NCBI RefSeq assembly: GCF_002003265.1
Contig: NZ_CP019687.1
Span: forward strand, 1,178,001-1,242,000
Source of the DNA: Paenibacillus larvae subsp. larvae
GTDB lineage: Bacteria > Bacillota > Bacilli > Paenibacillales > NBRC-103111
Direction of reading: 5' to 3'
Length of the DNA stretch: 64,000 nt
Position numbers and translations under genes: made by a program. The notes under the pieces are model-generated. The model did not search any database, was not told the origin of the DNA, and saw only the letters and a list, made by a program, of their open reading frames with translations. Below, in pieces: positions 18,280 through 27,839 of this stretch. Within the stretch, counting starts at the first letter, position 1. Each line of letters begins with the position of its first letter.

Positions 18280-18433
18280 CCCCTAATCTTGAAAAGAGGG
18301 ATGATGGTTAAAAGCAAACTAGATTAGCATATACTTAATTTACCATATAAATACATAAAATGTACAATATGAATTTTATGTATTTATTCTCATTTGAATT
18401 TAAAAGGGAGTATGAATATAACAAAATATGGTA

Positions 18434-19396
18434 TTAATTATTGCCGTGCCCATTCATCCACCCATCGTATGGCACCAAGTTTTTCTCCCATGTTCGGCTC
18501 AAAATATGAAAAACCGGCGAACGCCTGCCTGACGCAATCCTCCGGGCTGATCTCCATGCCTCGACAGGAAGGAGAAAAAAAGCGCTTATGAGCAATCGTT
18601 CAGCCGGAGTCAACCCTTTTATTTGTTCGTAACCCTTTATTAGAGCAGAGATATTTGCCGGATCAAAATTAGTTGTATTTAGCAAGGTTTTGGCGGTTTC
18701 GTAGTAGGTTGAACCCATTCTTAGCAGATCCCAGTCGATCAGGAATGGTCTGCTTGGATGAATAATGATGTTAGGCAAGGTGACATCCCCATGAATTAAT
18801 GCGGGATGATTGATTTCCTCTTCCATGATCTGTTTCGTTTCCGGTTTCCTTAGGATGCTCCATGATTTGTTGGCCAGTTCAATGCAAAGTCCCCCATGCT
18901 CTCTGAACCATTTCCCCTTGCTTTTATTTCGCCGGATAGTTAATAACTGGAGGCGAAAGAGCTAATCTTGCAGTTTAAACAACTTGGTTTGCTTATAGGT
19001 ATACCGGGACATGGAAGGAAGAGAGTCCTTGCAATTGTTGTGAAGAGTCGCCAAGGCCCTGCCGAGATTTTCGTAATCCTCCTCGCTTTGGATGCCGCTG
19101 CCTTCAACCCAGTCCGTCATATAGTAGGGCCTGCCATTATGAGAGACCCAATATTGGCCTGATTTTGTAACCAGCCAATTGGGCAAGTGAGGATATCCGC
19201 TTTCCTTTAATTTTTGGATATAAGAAGAGAGACGGGTAATTTGCTCTCTTGTTGTCAATTTTGGCCCTGTCTTTCTTCGGGAAAAGGGCTTTACCAAAAA
19301 ATCCCCTTTGTCCGTTGACAGACGGAAGGCCCTTATGTTGCCCACCGGCCGATTCAACCCGCGACTCCCTGGGGCAGGTGGATGAAGAGAATGCAC
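18434..19396 (-). pseudogene. CotS-family spore coat protein (kinase-like fold) with an internal amber codon
   Basis: Spore-coat proteins of the CotS/CotI family have an aminoglycoside-phosphotransferase-like fold. The frame reads RPVGNIRAFRLSTDKGDFLV, PYYMTDWVEGSGIQSEEDYE, a single in-frame TAG at 18962-18964 (LFKLQD-stop-LFRLQLLTIRR), then HPALIHGDVTLPNIIIHPSR and PFLIDWDLLRMGSTYYETAK, the Brenner-type HGD and IDWD motifs. Apart from the TAG, the reading frame is unbroken for 320 codons. The N-terminus is short and begins at a GTG right after a TAA, so it may be cut as well. Confidence 0.75.
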
Positions 19397-19397
19397 T

Positions 19398-19534
19398 TAT
19401 GGCATCATTTTAAAAATGAGCAATATTGGTATGGTGTAACTAATCCTGTATTTGATTTGACTCTCCATACGTACAAAGACGGGAAAGAGGTGGAGAAAAG
19501 CGGGACAACGCGGAATATGGAAAAATTGGAATGA
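19398..19534 (+). other. Unidentified protein fragment
   Basis: One frame reads WHHFKNEQYWYGVTNPVFDL then TLHTYKDGKEVEKSGTTRNM before a stop. The composition looks like real protein, but there is no start site or recognised family. Probably debris from a rearrangement that also trimmed the cotS-like gene. Confidence 0.3.
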
Positions 19535-19737
19535 GCGCGGGATCTGGGGGCAAGAGATCTGGTCCTGGAGACCCAAACGTCCAATTTTCCGGCTATTAGC
19601 ATCCGTTAATAATAAGGAGAGGCTTAATAGCCTCTGGAGCTTGTCAAGAAACCCACTTCACATAGAAATTGTCTGTATAGTCCGGTGGGGGATCCCTCCA
19701 AGCCGCTGCCCGGAACCCGTGAAAGAAATGAAAGCCT

Positions 19738-19760
19738 GAAGAGGCTTAAACAGCCTCTTC
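19738..19760 (-). terminator. Hairpin terminator downstream of the cyanase gene
   Basis: GAAGAGGCT and AGCCTCTTC form a perfect 9-bp stem with a 5-base loop, 23 bases after the cyanase stop. A similar GAGGCT/AGCCTC hairpin lies at about 19619-19634. Confidence 0.6.
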
Positions 19761-19782
19761 CCGCTTATCATAGCACATGCCG

Positions 19783-20203
19783 CTAAAACTTTTTGTAAGG
19801 GAGGAATTTTCCGTTTAGCATCATCAGTACGCGGTCACCTTTCGGATCCGGGACCCGTTTAATATCCATCTCGAAGTCAATTGCAGACATAATGCCATCA
19901 CCAAATTTTTCATGAATAATTTCTTTCATTCCGGGACCGTAAACTAAGAGTATTTCATAAAAACGATAAAGAAGCGGATCTGTAGGCGGCATCTGAATAG
20001 CCGTCCCCCGGTAAGGTACCTCTGTTAAGCACTCGGCAACCCCCTGATCAAGCTCCAGAAGAGAAGCTACTTGTTCTGCTTCTTCATTGGAAAGTGTAGC
20101 TTGTCCTAATAATGCCGAGGCCGTCCATGCCTCCGAGCGGTCAATGACTTTCGCGATATCCGCCCACTTTAATCCTAATTTCCTCTTGGCCTCGAATCTC
20201 CAT
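19783..20203 (-). pseudogene. cynS: Cyanate hydratase (cyanase), 5' end damaged
   Basis: Cyanase converts cyanate and bicarbonate to ammonia and CO2. The frame from about 20193 reads EAKRKLGLKWADIAKVIDRS and ends with the signature PTDPLLYRFYEILLVYGPGM, HEKFGDGIMSAIDFEMDIKR and LNGKFLPYKKF; the catalytic Arg, Glu and Ser of the family lie in these parts. No start codon is in this frame before a TAG; ATG 20203 is in another frame (MEIRGQEE), so a small indel near 20194 has probably broken the start. The internal ATG at 19992 would give only the C-terminal third. Confidence 0.75.
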
Positions 20204-20232
20204 TCCCCGGTTTGCTAAACTGTTAGACAAAA

Positions 20233-20270
20233 AAAAGACGGGCCCCGGCGATCCGGTTGACCCGACTTTT
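20233..20270 (-). terminator. Terminator of the osmC-like gene
   Basis: AAAAGACGGG and CCCGACTTTT pair with one mismatch around a GC-rich loop. It lies 7 bases past the OsmC stop and ends in a T-rich tract on the minus strand. Confidence 0.75.
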
Positions 20271-20276
20271 GAAAAA

Positions 20277-20699
20277 TTAAGGCTTCACTGCTTCTTTACC
20301 ATTCAAAATGAGCTTGTAACGGATATCTGCTTTGAGAGAGTCCGAAACAGCACAGTATTTTTCTTTTCCCAATTCAATGGCTCTCCAGATACGATGATCG
20401 GGAACATCCCCATTGATTTTAAAAACAAGATCTATAGCCGTAAACCCTTTAGGCGGTTCCTCATCACGGGTTCCTTCCGCTTCAATCTCAATACTTTGAA
20501 TAGTATCCAGCGTCGAACGTAAAATCATGGTGATGTCGATCCCCATGCAGCCGGCAAGACCTGCAAGAATCAGTTCCATAGGAGTGGCCCCTTTGCCGTC
20601 TCCGCCGTAAGCAGCCGTTGCGTCCATAGTGACGCTGTATCCGGAAGGCCCAACCGAAGTAAAGGCCCGTTTTCCTTGCCAGGTTGTCGTTACTTTCAT
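20277..20699 (-). CDS. OsmC-family peroxiredoxin-like protein
   Basis: A 140-residue OsmC/YhfA-type protein. The two conserved cysteines are present: AGLAGCMGIDI (near residue 50) and GKEKYCAVSDSLKADIRYKL (near 115). These act as the peroxidatic pair in family members that reduce organic hydroperoxides. ATG 20699 is chosen because GGGGGAAA precedes it; the frame's earlier ATG at 20738 has no ribosome site. It lies 45 bases from the amino-acid transporter operon and may be read with it. Confidence 0.88.
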   Translation of the reverse strand: MKVTTTWQGKRAFTSVGPSGYSVTMDATAAYGGDGKGATPMELILAGLAGCMGIDITMILRSTLDTIQSIEIEAEGTRDEEPPKGFTAIDLVFKINGDVPDHRIWRAIELGKEKYCAVSDSLKADIRYKLILNGKEAVKP

Positions 20700-20743
20700 A
20701 TTTGATTTCCCCCTTTTCTCCTGTGAGGTAAGAGTCATTATGG

Positions 20744-21490
20744 TTATTCATGATCCAGTATTTTCAGAAATTTCCTTGCTCTTTCGCTTTGCGGACTTTC
20801 AAAGAACGCGTCTGGATCGGCTTCCTCTACAATAATTCCTGCATCCATAAAGACTATGCGGTCCGCTACTTTCCTGGCAAACTTCATTTCGTGTGTTACA
20901 ACAAGCATGGTCATGCCGTCTTTTGCCAATTGCTGCATGACATCCAGTACCTCACCCACAAGTTCGGGGTCAAGTGCGGAGGTTGGCTCATCAAAGAGCA
21001 TGATTTTGGGTTCCATTGCCAGCGCACGTGCTATAGCGACCCGCTGCTGCTGACCTCCGGAAAGGCGGGAAGGATACACATCCTTCTTGTCAGCAAGTCC
21101 CACCCGGTCCAACAATTGTTCGCCGATTTTTAGAGCTTCCTCTCTCCGCATCTTTTTTACCACCAACAATGATTCGATAACGTTCCCTAATGCAGTCTTA
21201 TGCGGATATAAATTAAATTGCTGAAATACCATCCCGGTTTCCCGGCGGATCTCCAGAATGCGTGCCCTCCGCTGACGGGCCGGCATTTTAGCGTCTATAT
21301 GAATGCCGTTGACTTCAACAGTACCGCCGCTCAACTCTTCAAGTCCGTTGATGCAGCGTAGCAGCGTACTTTTCCCTGAACCGCTCGGACCGAGCAGAAC
21401 GACAATTTCATTCTGTTTGACTTGCAAATTGATGTCTTTCAACACAACTGTGTCCTGAAAGGATTTGGTTAATCCGGCTGTTTGAATCAT
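20744..21490 (-). CDS. Polar amino-acid ABC transporter ATP-binding protein
   Basis: GlnQ/TcyN-like ATPase. Residues include Walker [14 protein letters not shown] (near 38), Q-loop [10 protein letters not shown], signature [15 protein letters not shown] and Walker [14 protein letters not shown]. The ATG at 21490 ([11 protein letters not shown]) is preferred: AAGGAG lies upstream, and the earlier GTG 21502 is too close to it. It is the third gene of a binding protein-permease-ATPase operon read leftward. Substrate is probably a polar amino acid such as glutamine or cystine; this cannot be settled from sequence alone. Confidence 0.9.
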   Translation of the reverse strand: MIQTAGLTKSFQDTVVLKDINLQVKQNEIVVLLGPSGSGKSTLLRCINGLEELSGGTVEVNGIHIDAKMPARQRRARILEIRRETGMVFQQFNLYPHKTALGNVIESLLVVKKMRREEALKIGEQLLDRVGLADKKDVYPSRLSGGQQQRVAIARALAMEPKIMLFDEPTSALDPELVGEVLDVMQQLAKDGMTMLVVTHEMKFARKVADRIVFMDAGIIVEEADPDAFFESPQSERARKFLKILDHE

Positions 21491-21511
21491 GGGTCTTCTC
21501 ACTCCTTGCCC

Positions 21512-22155
21512 TCAATATGCTTTAGCTAACCGCTTTTCAATCGCTCCCAATATGGAGGAGAAAACCGTACTCATCACCCAATACATAACAGCAATTCCGA
21601 TATAGAAAGGCATATTTACATAATACTGGGCAATCATAAGCTGTGCCGATCGAAGCAGCTCGGTAACTGCAATGGAGGAAACGAGTGAGGTTTCTTTCAG
21701 CATGCCAATAAAGGTATTCCCCATTGGCGGAATTGCCACTCGAGCCGCCTGGGGCAGTATAATCCTGCGCATCGCCTGCCAGGAAGTCATTCCGGCTGCA
21801 TAGGCTGCCTCTGTCTGCCCTTTCGGAATGGAAAGAATGGCTCCCCGGAAGGTTTCGGACAGGTAAGCACCGACATTGATACTGAGTGCAACAAAAGCCG
21901 AGTTAATGAGCTTAAGGCAATTCCGTAATCAACCAGTCCGTAATAGACAATAAAAATCTGAACAAGAGCAGGCGTGCCCCGTATAATAGATACGTAAGCA
22001 CGCGCAAGCCATTGAATGGGACGGTTTCCCTTTATTCTGGCGATGGCAACCACTACTCCAATGATCAGACCGAAAAACATGGACACAACAGTGATTAATA
22101 GTGTATAGTAAGCACCTTTCAATAAGAAAGGTATATTTTCAAGAACAAGACTCAT
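21512..22155 (-). pseudogene. Polar amino-acid ABC permease (HisM family), frameshifted
   Basis: The first frame has a typical N-terminus (LKGAYYTLLITVVSMFFGLI) and the RAYVSIIRGTPALVQIFIVY motif; near 21915 it changes frame and the next one continues with NSAFVALSINVGAYLSETFR, the GAILSIPKGQTEAAYAAGM EAA-loop region and three helices to the stop. Adding one base between GCCTTAAG and CTCATT restores a normal protein of about 214 residues. As read, the importer would lack its permease. Confidence 0.88.
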
Positions 22156-22191
22156 AACCTGCCGAATTCCCTTCTCCCTATCCTGGTATCA

Positions 22192-23058
22192 TTATTCAGC
22201 CGGAGGTTCTTCACCAAACCATTTTGTGAAAATAGTTTTATAAGTCCCGTCAGCTTTCAAATCTTTTAGTGCCTGATTCAGGGCATCCCGCAGCTCCGTA
22301 TTCCCTTTGGTCACTGCAATAGCGGCCTTATCTGATTTGACTGCCTCTCCAACGACTTTTATCTTAAATCCGTTCTTTTCTACGATTGGTTTCAGAGCAT
22401 ACATATTGTTAATGGTTGCATCAATTCTTCCGTTGTTCAGATCCTGCAGGGAAGTAATGACATCATCGTAAGTCTTAATAGTGAAGTTCCCTACTTTAGG
22501 CAGTGCCTCATTGCGGAGATAAGCCTCGTCATTTGTGCCAAGTCCAACCCCAATATTTTTGCCTTTGAAATCTTCCAGTTTGGTAATGCTGTTGTTGTCC
22601 TGTTTCACAATGACTTTCACCTGATTGGTAATATAGGGTTCAGTAAAGTCCATTTGCTTTTGGCGATCTTCCGTTATGGTCATCTGGCTGATAACCGTAT
22701 CGAACTTCCCTGCCTGTAAACCGGCGATCATCCCGGAAAATTCCTGGCTGACAAACTCCGCTTTAAGACCCATTTTTTTCGCGATTTCTTTGGCTATATC
22801 AGCATCAAAACCATCCATTTCCTTTTTATCGTTCAAAAAGTTATACGGTGCATAAATTCCCATAATTCCGACCTTCAGCACACCGGATTGCTTAATTTGT
22901 TCCAGCGTTCTGCTGTTTTTATTTCCTGTATTGTCAGAAACCCCCGGAGTACTGCCTGCCTGATCCCTGGCTGAAGACCCGCATCCGCTAAGTGCCAATG
23001 CAACCAGCAAAAAGGCGGCAAGAACTAGGATAAGCGATTTTCTTGGTTTATTTTTCAT
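22192..23058 (-). CDS. Amino-acid ABC transporter substrate-binding lipoprotein
   Basis: A 288-residue extracellular solute-binding protein of family 3. An N-terminal signal ends in a lipobox (ALALSGC, Cys near residue 26), followed by a low-complexity linker, then LKVGIMGIYAPYNFLNDKKE, GFDADIAKEIAKKMGL, GKFDTVISQMTITEDRQKQM and a C-terminal TIFTKWFGE. It captures the ligand for the permease/ATPase pair downstream. Start ATG 23058 follows AAGGAGAG. Confidence 0.93.
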   Translation of the reverse strand: MKNKPRKSLILVLAAFLLVALALSGCGSSARDQAGSTPGVSDNTGNKNSRTLEQIKQSGVLKVGIMGIYAPYNFLNDKKEMDGFDADIAKEIAKKMGLKAEFVSQEFSGMIAGLQAGKFDTVISQMTITEDRQKQMDFTEPYITNQVKVIVKQDNNSITKLEDFKGKNIGVGLGTNDEAYLRNEALPKVGNFTIKTYDDVITSLQDLNNGRIDATINNMYALKPIVEKNGFKIKVVGEAVKSDKAAIAVTKGNTELRDALNQALKDLKADGTYKTIFTKWFGEEPPAE

Positions 23059-23152
23059 GTCGGGTTCTCTCCTTATTTATGTAACTCGTATTAATGTCTC
23101 CACTTTTCCCACAAGAATCCATATAATTCAAAAATTGCGGACACTTGAACAC

Positions 23153-23734
23153 TTAAATCCCTAACAGTCCAAAAAATTCAAACCTCGCGGTTTCAGAAGC
23201 TAGTTTCTGTGCACTCATCTGCTGAATGCCGTTCCCTGGCAAAGGTGAACTGAACAGCCAGCGTGAAATAACGCCCTCAATCAGGCTCATCAGAAAAGCA
23301 GCCCTCACCTGAGGATCTATCGTATCCGGAAGCATTCCCAGTTCCTTCGCCCGCTGAATATTTAGAACAAAGGCATTCTCCATAGCAATACGCGTGTCTC
23401 CTATGGCTTTCCGGACTGCCTCACTGGCTGAAGTCCCTCCCAGCATCATTTCCATTAAATAACGGTTGGCTTCAGCAAACTGGAATAAACGGGTTAACAA
23501 GTCTTCAGAAGCATGGACCATGTCCTGGATAGTACCTGCCTGCCGGCGATAGCCTTGAGCAATAACCTCAAGCAGTTTTGCCTGTCCTTCTTGAATAAGC
23601 TCAAGTGCAATAGCTTCCTTGCTTTTGAAGTACCAATAAAATGTTCCCTGCGCTACTCCAACCTCTGCCACTATATCTGAAATTTTCGTAGCATGAAAAC
23701 CGCCGGTCGCAAATCGCTTCAAGGCAACTTGCAT
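23153..23734 (-). CDS. TetR-family transcriptional regulator
   Basis: A repressor with a clear TetR helix-turn-helix (GGFHATKISDIVAEVGVAQG followed by TFYWYFKSKEAIALELI) and a C-terminal ligand domain similar to YxaF/FadR-type regulators. The conserved first helix begins about eight codons upstream of ATG 23734 (SERRSQI), but no ATG, GTG or TTG is in that frame, so the start is either a rare codon near 23788, behind AGGGGGAG, or lost. The likely operator and promoter lie just upstream, suggesting autoregulation. The neighbouring amino-acid operon is a possible target. Confidence 0.85.
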   Translation of the reverse strand: MQVALKRFATGGFHATKISDIVAEVGVAQGTFYWYFKSKEAIALELIQEGQAKLLEVIAQGYRRQAGTIQDMVHASEDLLTRLFQFAEANRYLMEMMLGGTSASEAVRKAIGDTRIAMENAFVLNIQRAKELGMLPDTIDPQVRAAFLMSLIEGVISRWLFSSPLPGNGIQQMSAQKLASETARFEFFGLLGI

Positions 23735-23803
23735 GATCTGACTTCTTCGTTCGCTGTTCAGCTTGGGATCCTGGTCTGAATGTGAAATCCCGCTCCCCCT
23801 TGA

Positions 23804-23824
23804 TTGATTCGTCAGTCAGTCAAT
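23804..23824 (-). promoter_or_regulatory. Probable TetR operator
   Basis: On the minus strand, TTGACTGACTGACGAATCAA overlaps the expected transcription start, combining TGAC direct repeats with a partial palindrome, as in many TetR operators. Direct evidence is only the sequence pattern and position. Confidence 0.5.
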
Positions 23825-23832
23825 ATAATTAA

Positions 23833-23861
23833 ATCCTATTGGATAAGTCGGCTTTTGTCAA
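23833..23861 (-). promoter_or_regulatory. Sigma-A promoter of the tetR gene
   Basis: TTGACA (23856-23861) and TAGGAT (23833-23838) on the minus strand are spaced by 17 bases, directly upstream of the operator-like sequence. From here to 24190 no gene is visible. Confidence 0.65.
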
Positions 23862-24190
23862 GTAAAAATTTAGTAGAAAATCATTTTCATTGAAAGATTG
23901 AAAGTTTCCGTTAAACATAAAAACAAGGCACCTCCGCAGGTAAGTGTCTTAGCCAAATTATTATAAGATTAATTTAATCATTCATTGAAAAGAGAGATGC
24001 CGCGTATACCATTTAATCGACTGATCCAGTACAAAATTGTCTGAACTGCATGTTCATTGGAGAGATTAACTCTAATTGGAAACACACTCAAAAATAACGG
24101 GATTCCATAAGAATTCTAATCTTATTCCATCCATTCCCCTCCGGCAACTAAAAAGACTTCATTCCAAACTCTGGTACAGGATGTTCCATC

Positions 24191-24478
24191 CATAATACAG
24201 AACAACTTATAATTCCAAAAAGCACAGTAAGTATGAGTGTAGACGGCTTAGTAAATTTAGGGTTAATAGAAAGAAAACAATCACAGGAAGATCGTAGAGA
24301 AGTTAATTTGAAAGTAACTCTTAGTGGAGAAAAAGCAGTTCAAAAATCTATTAAAAATGCCTCTTCGTATAGGGCAATGGCAGCCGCATTAGAAAACCTT
24401 TCAAAAGATGAGATTCAATTATTATTACGCATTCATAATAACTTGTTGTCCTCTTTGCAACAGATGAATCCTACTTGA
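24191..24478 (+). pseudogene. MarR-family regulator, N-terminus missing
   Basis: The frame starts mid-domain: HNTEQLIIPKSTVSMSVDGL, VNLGLIERKQSQEDRREVNL, then a dimerisation helix to the stop. This is the recognition helix, wing and C-terminal helix of a MarR protein. The first about 60 residues are absent upstream, so only a fragment survives. ATG 24233 could start an 81-residue product lacking the full DNA-binding domain. Confidence 0.65.
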
Positions 24479-24541
24479 GCAAAAATGATCTTTGATATCA
24501 GAGATAAAAGAGTTCTTTGGAATTTTACATTTAAAAATAAG

Positions 24542-24571
24542 AAAAAAAGTCCAAATTCAGGACTCTTTTTC
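24542..24571 (-). terminator. Bidirectional hairpin terminator
   Basis: AAAAAAAGTCC and GGACTCTTTTT form an 8-10-bp stem between the MarR fragment and the Nudix remnant and can serve both strands. Confidence 0.7.
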
Positions 24572-24847
24572 TTTAGTATAAAGAGCAGCGTAGGCAAGAT
24601 GTTCCTCGCTGATCCCGATATTCCCTTCTGATGGTTCACATAAATAAGCGACAATAAAAACGTGTTTACCAGGAAGCACTTCAAACAACCAGGCATGCTT
24701 CAGAAAATGACCGTCACCTCAAGACCCAGTTCCTCCCTGATTTCCCTCTTCACTGTTTCTTCCGGCTGTTCTCCGTATTCTATCCTTCCACCTGGAAGTT
24801 CCCATTCTCTCCGTTCATTGACTTCACCTAATAATACAGACTGCACC
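24557..24847 (-). pseudogene. Nudix hydrolase remnant, frameshifted and 5'-truncated
   Basis: The frame reads VLLGEVNERREWELPGG followed by RIEYGEQPEETVKREIREEL, an intact Nudix box (G-x5-E-x7-RE-x2-EE-x-G), then a TGA; a neighbouring frame continues LKHAWLFEVLPGKHVFIVAY and EEHLAYAALYTKEKES to the stop. Its 5' end runs into the 3' end of the small membrane protein gene on the same strand, so the original start is gone. Confidence 0.7.
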
Positions 24848-25069
24848 TAGTATTAGTACAGCAGAAAGAAGTGTACAAACCCGTCTTCCCCAGCGGATGC
24901 GTTGCGAGTGCCCGTTTTTGTTTTTTTTCCTCTCAGATTCCGTATCAAAGCGGCATAGCAGATCATCAAATGTTATTCGTTTCGGATCAGCCTCTGTTTC
25001 CTTTTCCGGACTGCCAAGCCACATTCCCTCATCCGTTTGCTTGGCACCTATCTGTTCCCTATGCATCAT
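24824..25069 (-). CDS. Small C-terminally anchored membrane protein
   Basis: An 81-residue protein with a soluble acidic/basic N-terminal part and one C-terminal hydrophobic helix (RRVCTLLSAVLILGAVCII). AGGAGG at 4 bases before ATG 25069 gives a firm start. The last residues overlap the Nudix remnant, so the C-terminus may be an accident of the same rearrangement. No family recognised. Confidence 0.55.
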   Translation of the reverse strand: MMHREQIGAKQTDEGMWLGSPEKETEADPKRITFDDLLCRFDTESERKKNKNGHSQRIRWGRRVCTLLSAVLILGAVCIIR

Positions 25070-25079
25070 GATTCCTCCT

Positions 25080-25857
25080 ATTATAATATGATAAAATGTA
25101 AACTTTCCCTTATTTCGAATTATTTTACCTTACTTTTTACATTTTACCATAAAATTCCACATCCGCAAGACTATTTATAAAATGTCATACGAGAAGCAGG
25201 ATACTATTCTGCAGCCGGGAAACCCGGACAAACCGGTTGCCGAGCAATTGTTCTGGCAACTAACCCATATATAAGAATCTGAAACCCTTACTAGCTGGCG
25301 TCTGCCGGCAGTTCATCTGTTGAAAATGTCATTGTCCATTACCGAAAAACACATTCGTATTGCCCATTCTGAAGGCATTCCAGCAGGTCGTACCCAGGCA
25401 ATACTGCGTCTCATTACTTTTCCATTTTATCATACGGCAAACTGTTCCATGCAGCGGTTTTAACGATATTTTTTGGCTATTTATCGTCATTTGTCTGACT
25501 GATCGCACCTTAGGTTCAAAATGATTGAACTATTGGTGTAAAAACAATCACGTTTATGAATATTTAACTAATGCTAATTTTCCTAATATTCGTAAAATTG
25601 TAATTAACACTGCCGCCTTTCTCCTTCTTCTTCACCTTCGTAGATTTATTCTTCTCTGATATGATTCTTGTTTCTTCCTTTCAGTTTAAGTTTCTCCGCT
25701 GATTTTGCCTTTTATTTGATCAATGGGAGAGGTGTTGTTTCTATAAAATGATGATTCCATCTCATTTATTAAAGGAGGTGCTGTTTGACGTCGATAGTTG
25801 TAACCGGAATGGATGTAGTTAGTGGTCTCTATAAAACTGAAAAGTGAGGGATCTGTG
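25080..25857. other. Long spacer with protein-like debris
   Basis: No complete gene. On the plus strand near 25180-25275 a frame reads KMSYEKQDTILQPGNPDKPV before a stop, and near 25320-25460 another reads MSLSITEKHIRIAHSEGIPA; both look like pieces of decayed coding sequence but are not identified. An AT-rich stretch before 25800 probably holds the amidase promoter. Confidence 0.35.
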
Positions 25858-27287
25858 ATGAAACATGAATATTTAACCGCCAGCAAATGGTTAAGACTGG
25901 TAACCATTCCTTTTTTGGTTCTTGTTCTTTGTTTGTCAACTGCTTCGGTTTACCGCGGAGCTGTTTCAGCCGCCAAGCCTGATCAGCGTTACAAGCCGGG
26001 GCCGCTGTATCAGTATTTTGTAACTGCCTCAGAAACTTATCAGGTTCCTCTTAAACTTCTTCTGGCTGTGGGTTATGCAGAAACGAGGTGGGACGATCAT
26101 GGCGGACTTCCAAGTCAAATGAACAGCTTCGGAATCATGCATCTGGCCGATAATCCGGAGAATCAGACTCTCTTGCAAGCAAGCCGCTTGCTGGACACTT
26201 CCCCATCTGTTCTTCAAAAGGATAAGGAGCAGAATATCCTTGGTGCAGCAGCTGTGCTTGCGGATATCGCCAAAGACGAACATGGGGGTAAGCTGCCCGC
26301 CTCACTTGCCGACTGGTACACTGCAACCGCAAAATACAGTAGTATTGTTGACAAACGATTAGCAAGGGAATATGCCGATGAAATATACCGTATCATGAAC
26401 CGGGGCGTCTCTCTTGTGATAGATGATTCAGATATGTTCATTCAGCCCATTGCCGTAATACCAAACCGCGGAGAATATGAATCCGTTCAGGATAACAGCT
26501 TTTCTGTCTTGTCTACGGATTATCCAGAAGCGCACTGGGTACCGGCATACAGTGGAAATTACCGAACAGCAGATCGGCCTTCTGACGGGGATATTACCCA
26601 AATGGTGCGAGATAAAGACATTGCCTATCACGCCAGAGAAGCCAACTCTTATTCCATTGGAATAGAACACGAAGGATATATTGATAATCCCTCTTGGTAT
26701 ACGGATACCATGTACCGTTCCTCTGCTAAACTGACTCCTTATTTGTGCGACAAATACGGCATACCTAAAGACCGTGCCCACATTCAGGGACACCCTGAAA
26801 TTCCCGGAAATGACCATACTGATCCTGGACCTAATTGGGATTGGAATTATTACATGTCTTTAGTTAATCCGTCCACGGTATCAGTTACAGTCGATAACGC
26901 CACGTCCGGGCGCTTTACTGCCAGCTCCAATTGGGGCACTTCAAACTGGAGTGCACAACGTTACGGTGCTGATTATGCATTTGCTGCTCCTAATATGCAA
27001 ATCAGTGATGTCGCCTGGTTTAAAGTCAATGTTCCATCAGCCGGTACTTATAACGTTTATGCCTGGTGGCCGGCAAACAGCGGATATAACCCTTCCACCC
27101 CTTTTATTATCAAGACAACTATCGGTAATCAGACCGTCCGGGTTGACCAGACACAGAACGGCGGCAAATGGAACCACATCGGTGCATTTACCTTGTCAGC
27201 AGGAGACGAGAACTTGATCGGAGTATCGAGATGGACATCGGCGGCTGGATACGTATTGGCAGATCTGTGAGGATAGTAAAACGGTAA
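25858..27287 (+). pseudogene. Secreted N-acetylmuramoyl-L-alanine amidase with golvesin-like domain, damaged
   Basis: A cell-wall hydrolase: signal peptide (ends AVSAA near residue 40), a lytic-type helical region (about 45-180), an Amidase_2 domain and a C-terminal golvesin-type beta domain (from VDNATSGRF). Two defects are visible. First, HWVPAYSGNYRTADRPSD passes directly to GDITQMVRDKDIAYHA; the usual stretch between, with the first zinc His and the AHY motif, is missing (about 35 residues, in frame), while GIEHEG and GHPEIPGNDHTDPG remain. Second, a base is missing at GATCTG near 27265; restoring it gives ADAVRIVKR and a stop at 27287 in place of ADL. ATG 25858 follows GTGAGGG. Hydrolase activity is unlikely. 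Confidence 0.8.
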
Positions 27288-27298
27288 TAAAAAAGACT

Positions 27299-27312
27299 CC
27301 TGACCCGGGAGC
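27299..27312. repeat. Left attachment-site repeat (attL candidate)
   Basis: CCTGACCCGGGAGC, identical to 33756-33769; it sits 11 bases past the restored amidase stop codon in the loop/right arm of a terminator. Confidence 0.6.
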
Positions 27313-27344
27313 GCAACCACCCCTAATATATCTACGTACATCTT

Positions 27345-27371
27345 AAAAACCCTTGATCTATAAGGGTTTTT
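27345..27371 (+). terminator. Rho-independent terminator inside the left end of the element
   Basis: AAAAACCCTT and TAAGGGTTTTT form a perfect stem with a 6-base loop, followed by CTTG. Confidence 0.8.
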
Positions 27372-27561
27372 CTTGTTCGCATCTGTTCGTATCCGAGTGA
27401 TTTATGGTGATTCCGAGTACATTCCGTCCCCAATTTGTCCCCAATGGGGAGGGAATCTTTCACAAAAAAAATAAAGGAAAGGTATTGCTTTTTAGCTCTC
27501 ATACCTTAGAATTGTACTGAGGTTATGGAAAAGGTAATTGATTAGAAAGGACGGCCATCAT

Positions 27562-27765
27562 ATGAAATTTGGAGTACGTAAGCCAAGCATCAAGAAATCA
27601 ATATCCACCCGGACAAGCATTAACCGCCAGGCGGTCCATCGGGCAGGTATAAAGATGCCGTGGGGATATGGCGCTGTAAGGAATCCTAAAAAAGCAGCCC
27701 GAAATAAAGTCTATAACAAAACAACAGTAAGTTTCTGGGGTATGATTAAGAAGTTATTTAAATAA
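27562..27765 (+). CDS. Small basic protein of the integrative element
   Basis: A 67-residue Lys/Arg-rich protein (MKFGVRKPSIKKSISTRTSI to FWGMIKKLFK). AAAGGA lies upstream of ATG 27562, and a tight terminator directly follows the stop. Similar short basic proteins occur in Bacillales prophages, but no function is known. The strong start and terminator suggest a real, separately transcribed gene. Confidence 0.7.
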   Translation: MKFGVRKPSIKKSISTRTSINRQAVHRAGIKMPWGYGAVRNPKKAARNKVYNKTTVSFWGMIKKLFK

Positions 27766-27786
27766 GCCCTTCGGGGCTTTTTATTT
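27764..27786 (+). terminator. Terminator of the small basic protein gene
   Basis: AAGCCC-TTCG-GGGCTT followed by TTTATTTT: a compact UUCG tetraloop hairpin overlapping the stop codon. Confidence 0.9.
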
Positions 27787-27794
27787 TGACAAAA

Positions 27795-27819
27795 ATAACC
27801 TGCCACAAAGGCAGGTTAT
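27795..27819 (-). terminator. Terminator of the YjcZ-like gene
   Basis: ATAACCTGCC and GGCAGGTTAT form a perfect 10-bp stem; on the minus strand TTTTTG follows. It lies 20 bases after the YjcZ-like stop. Confidence 0.85.
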
Positions 27820-27839
27820 CCTATTTCTCCCACACTTGT

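Noticed and set aside
20629-21133. Plus-strand frames opposite the ABC ATPase gene
   Set aside because: They are complementary-strand shadows of a gene with full Walker motifs and lack start signals.
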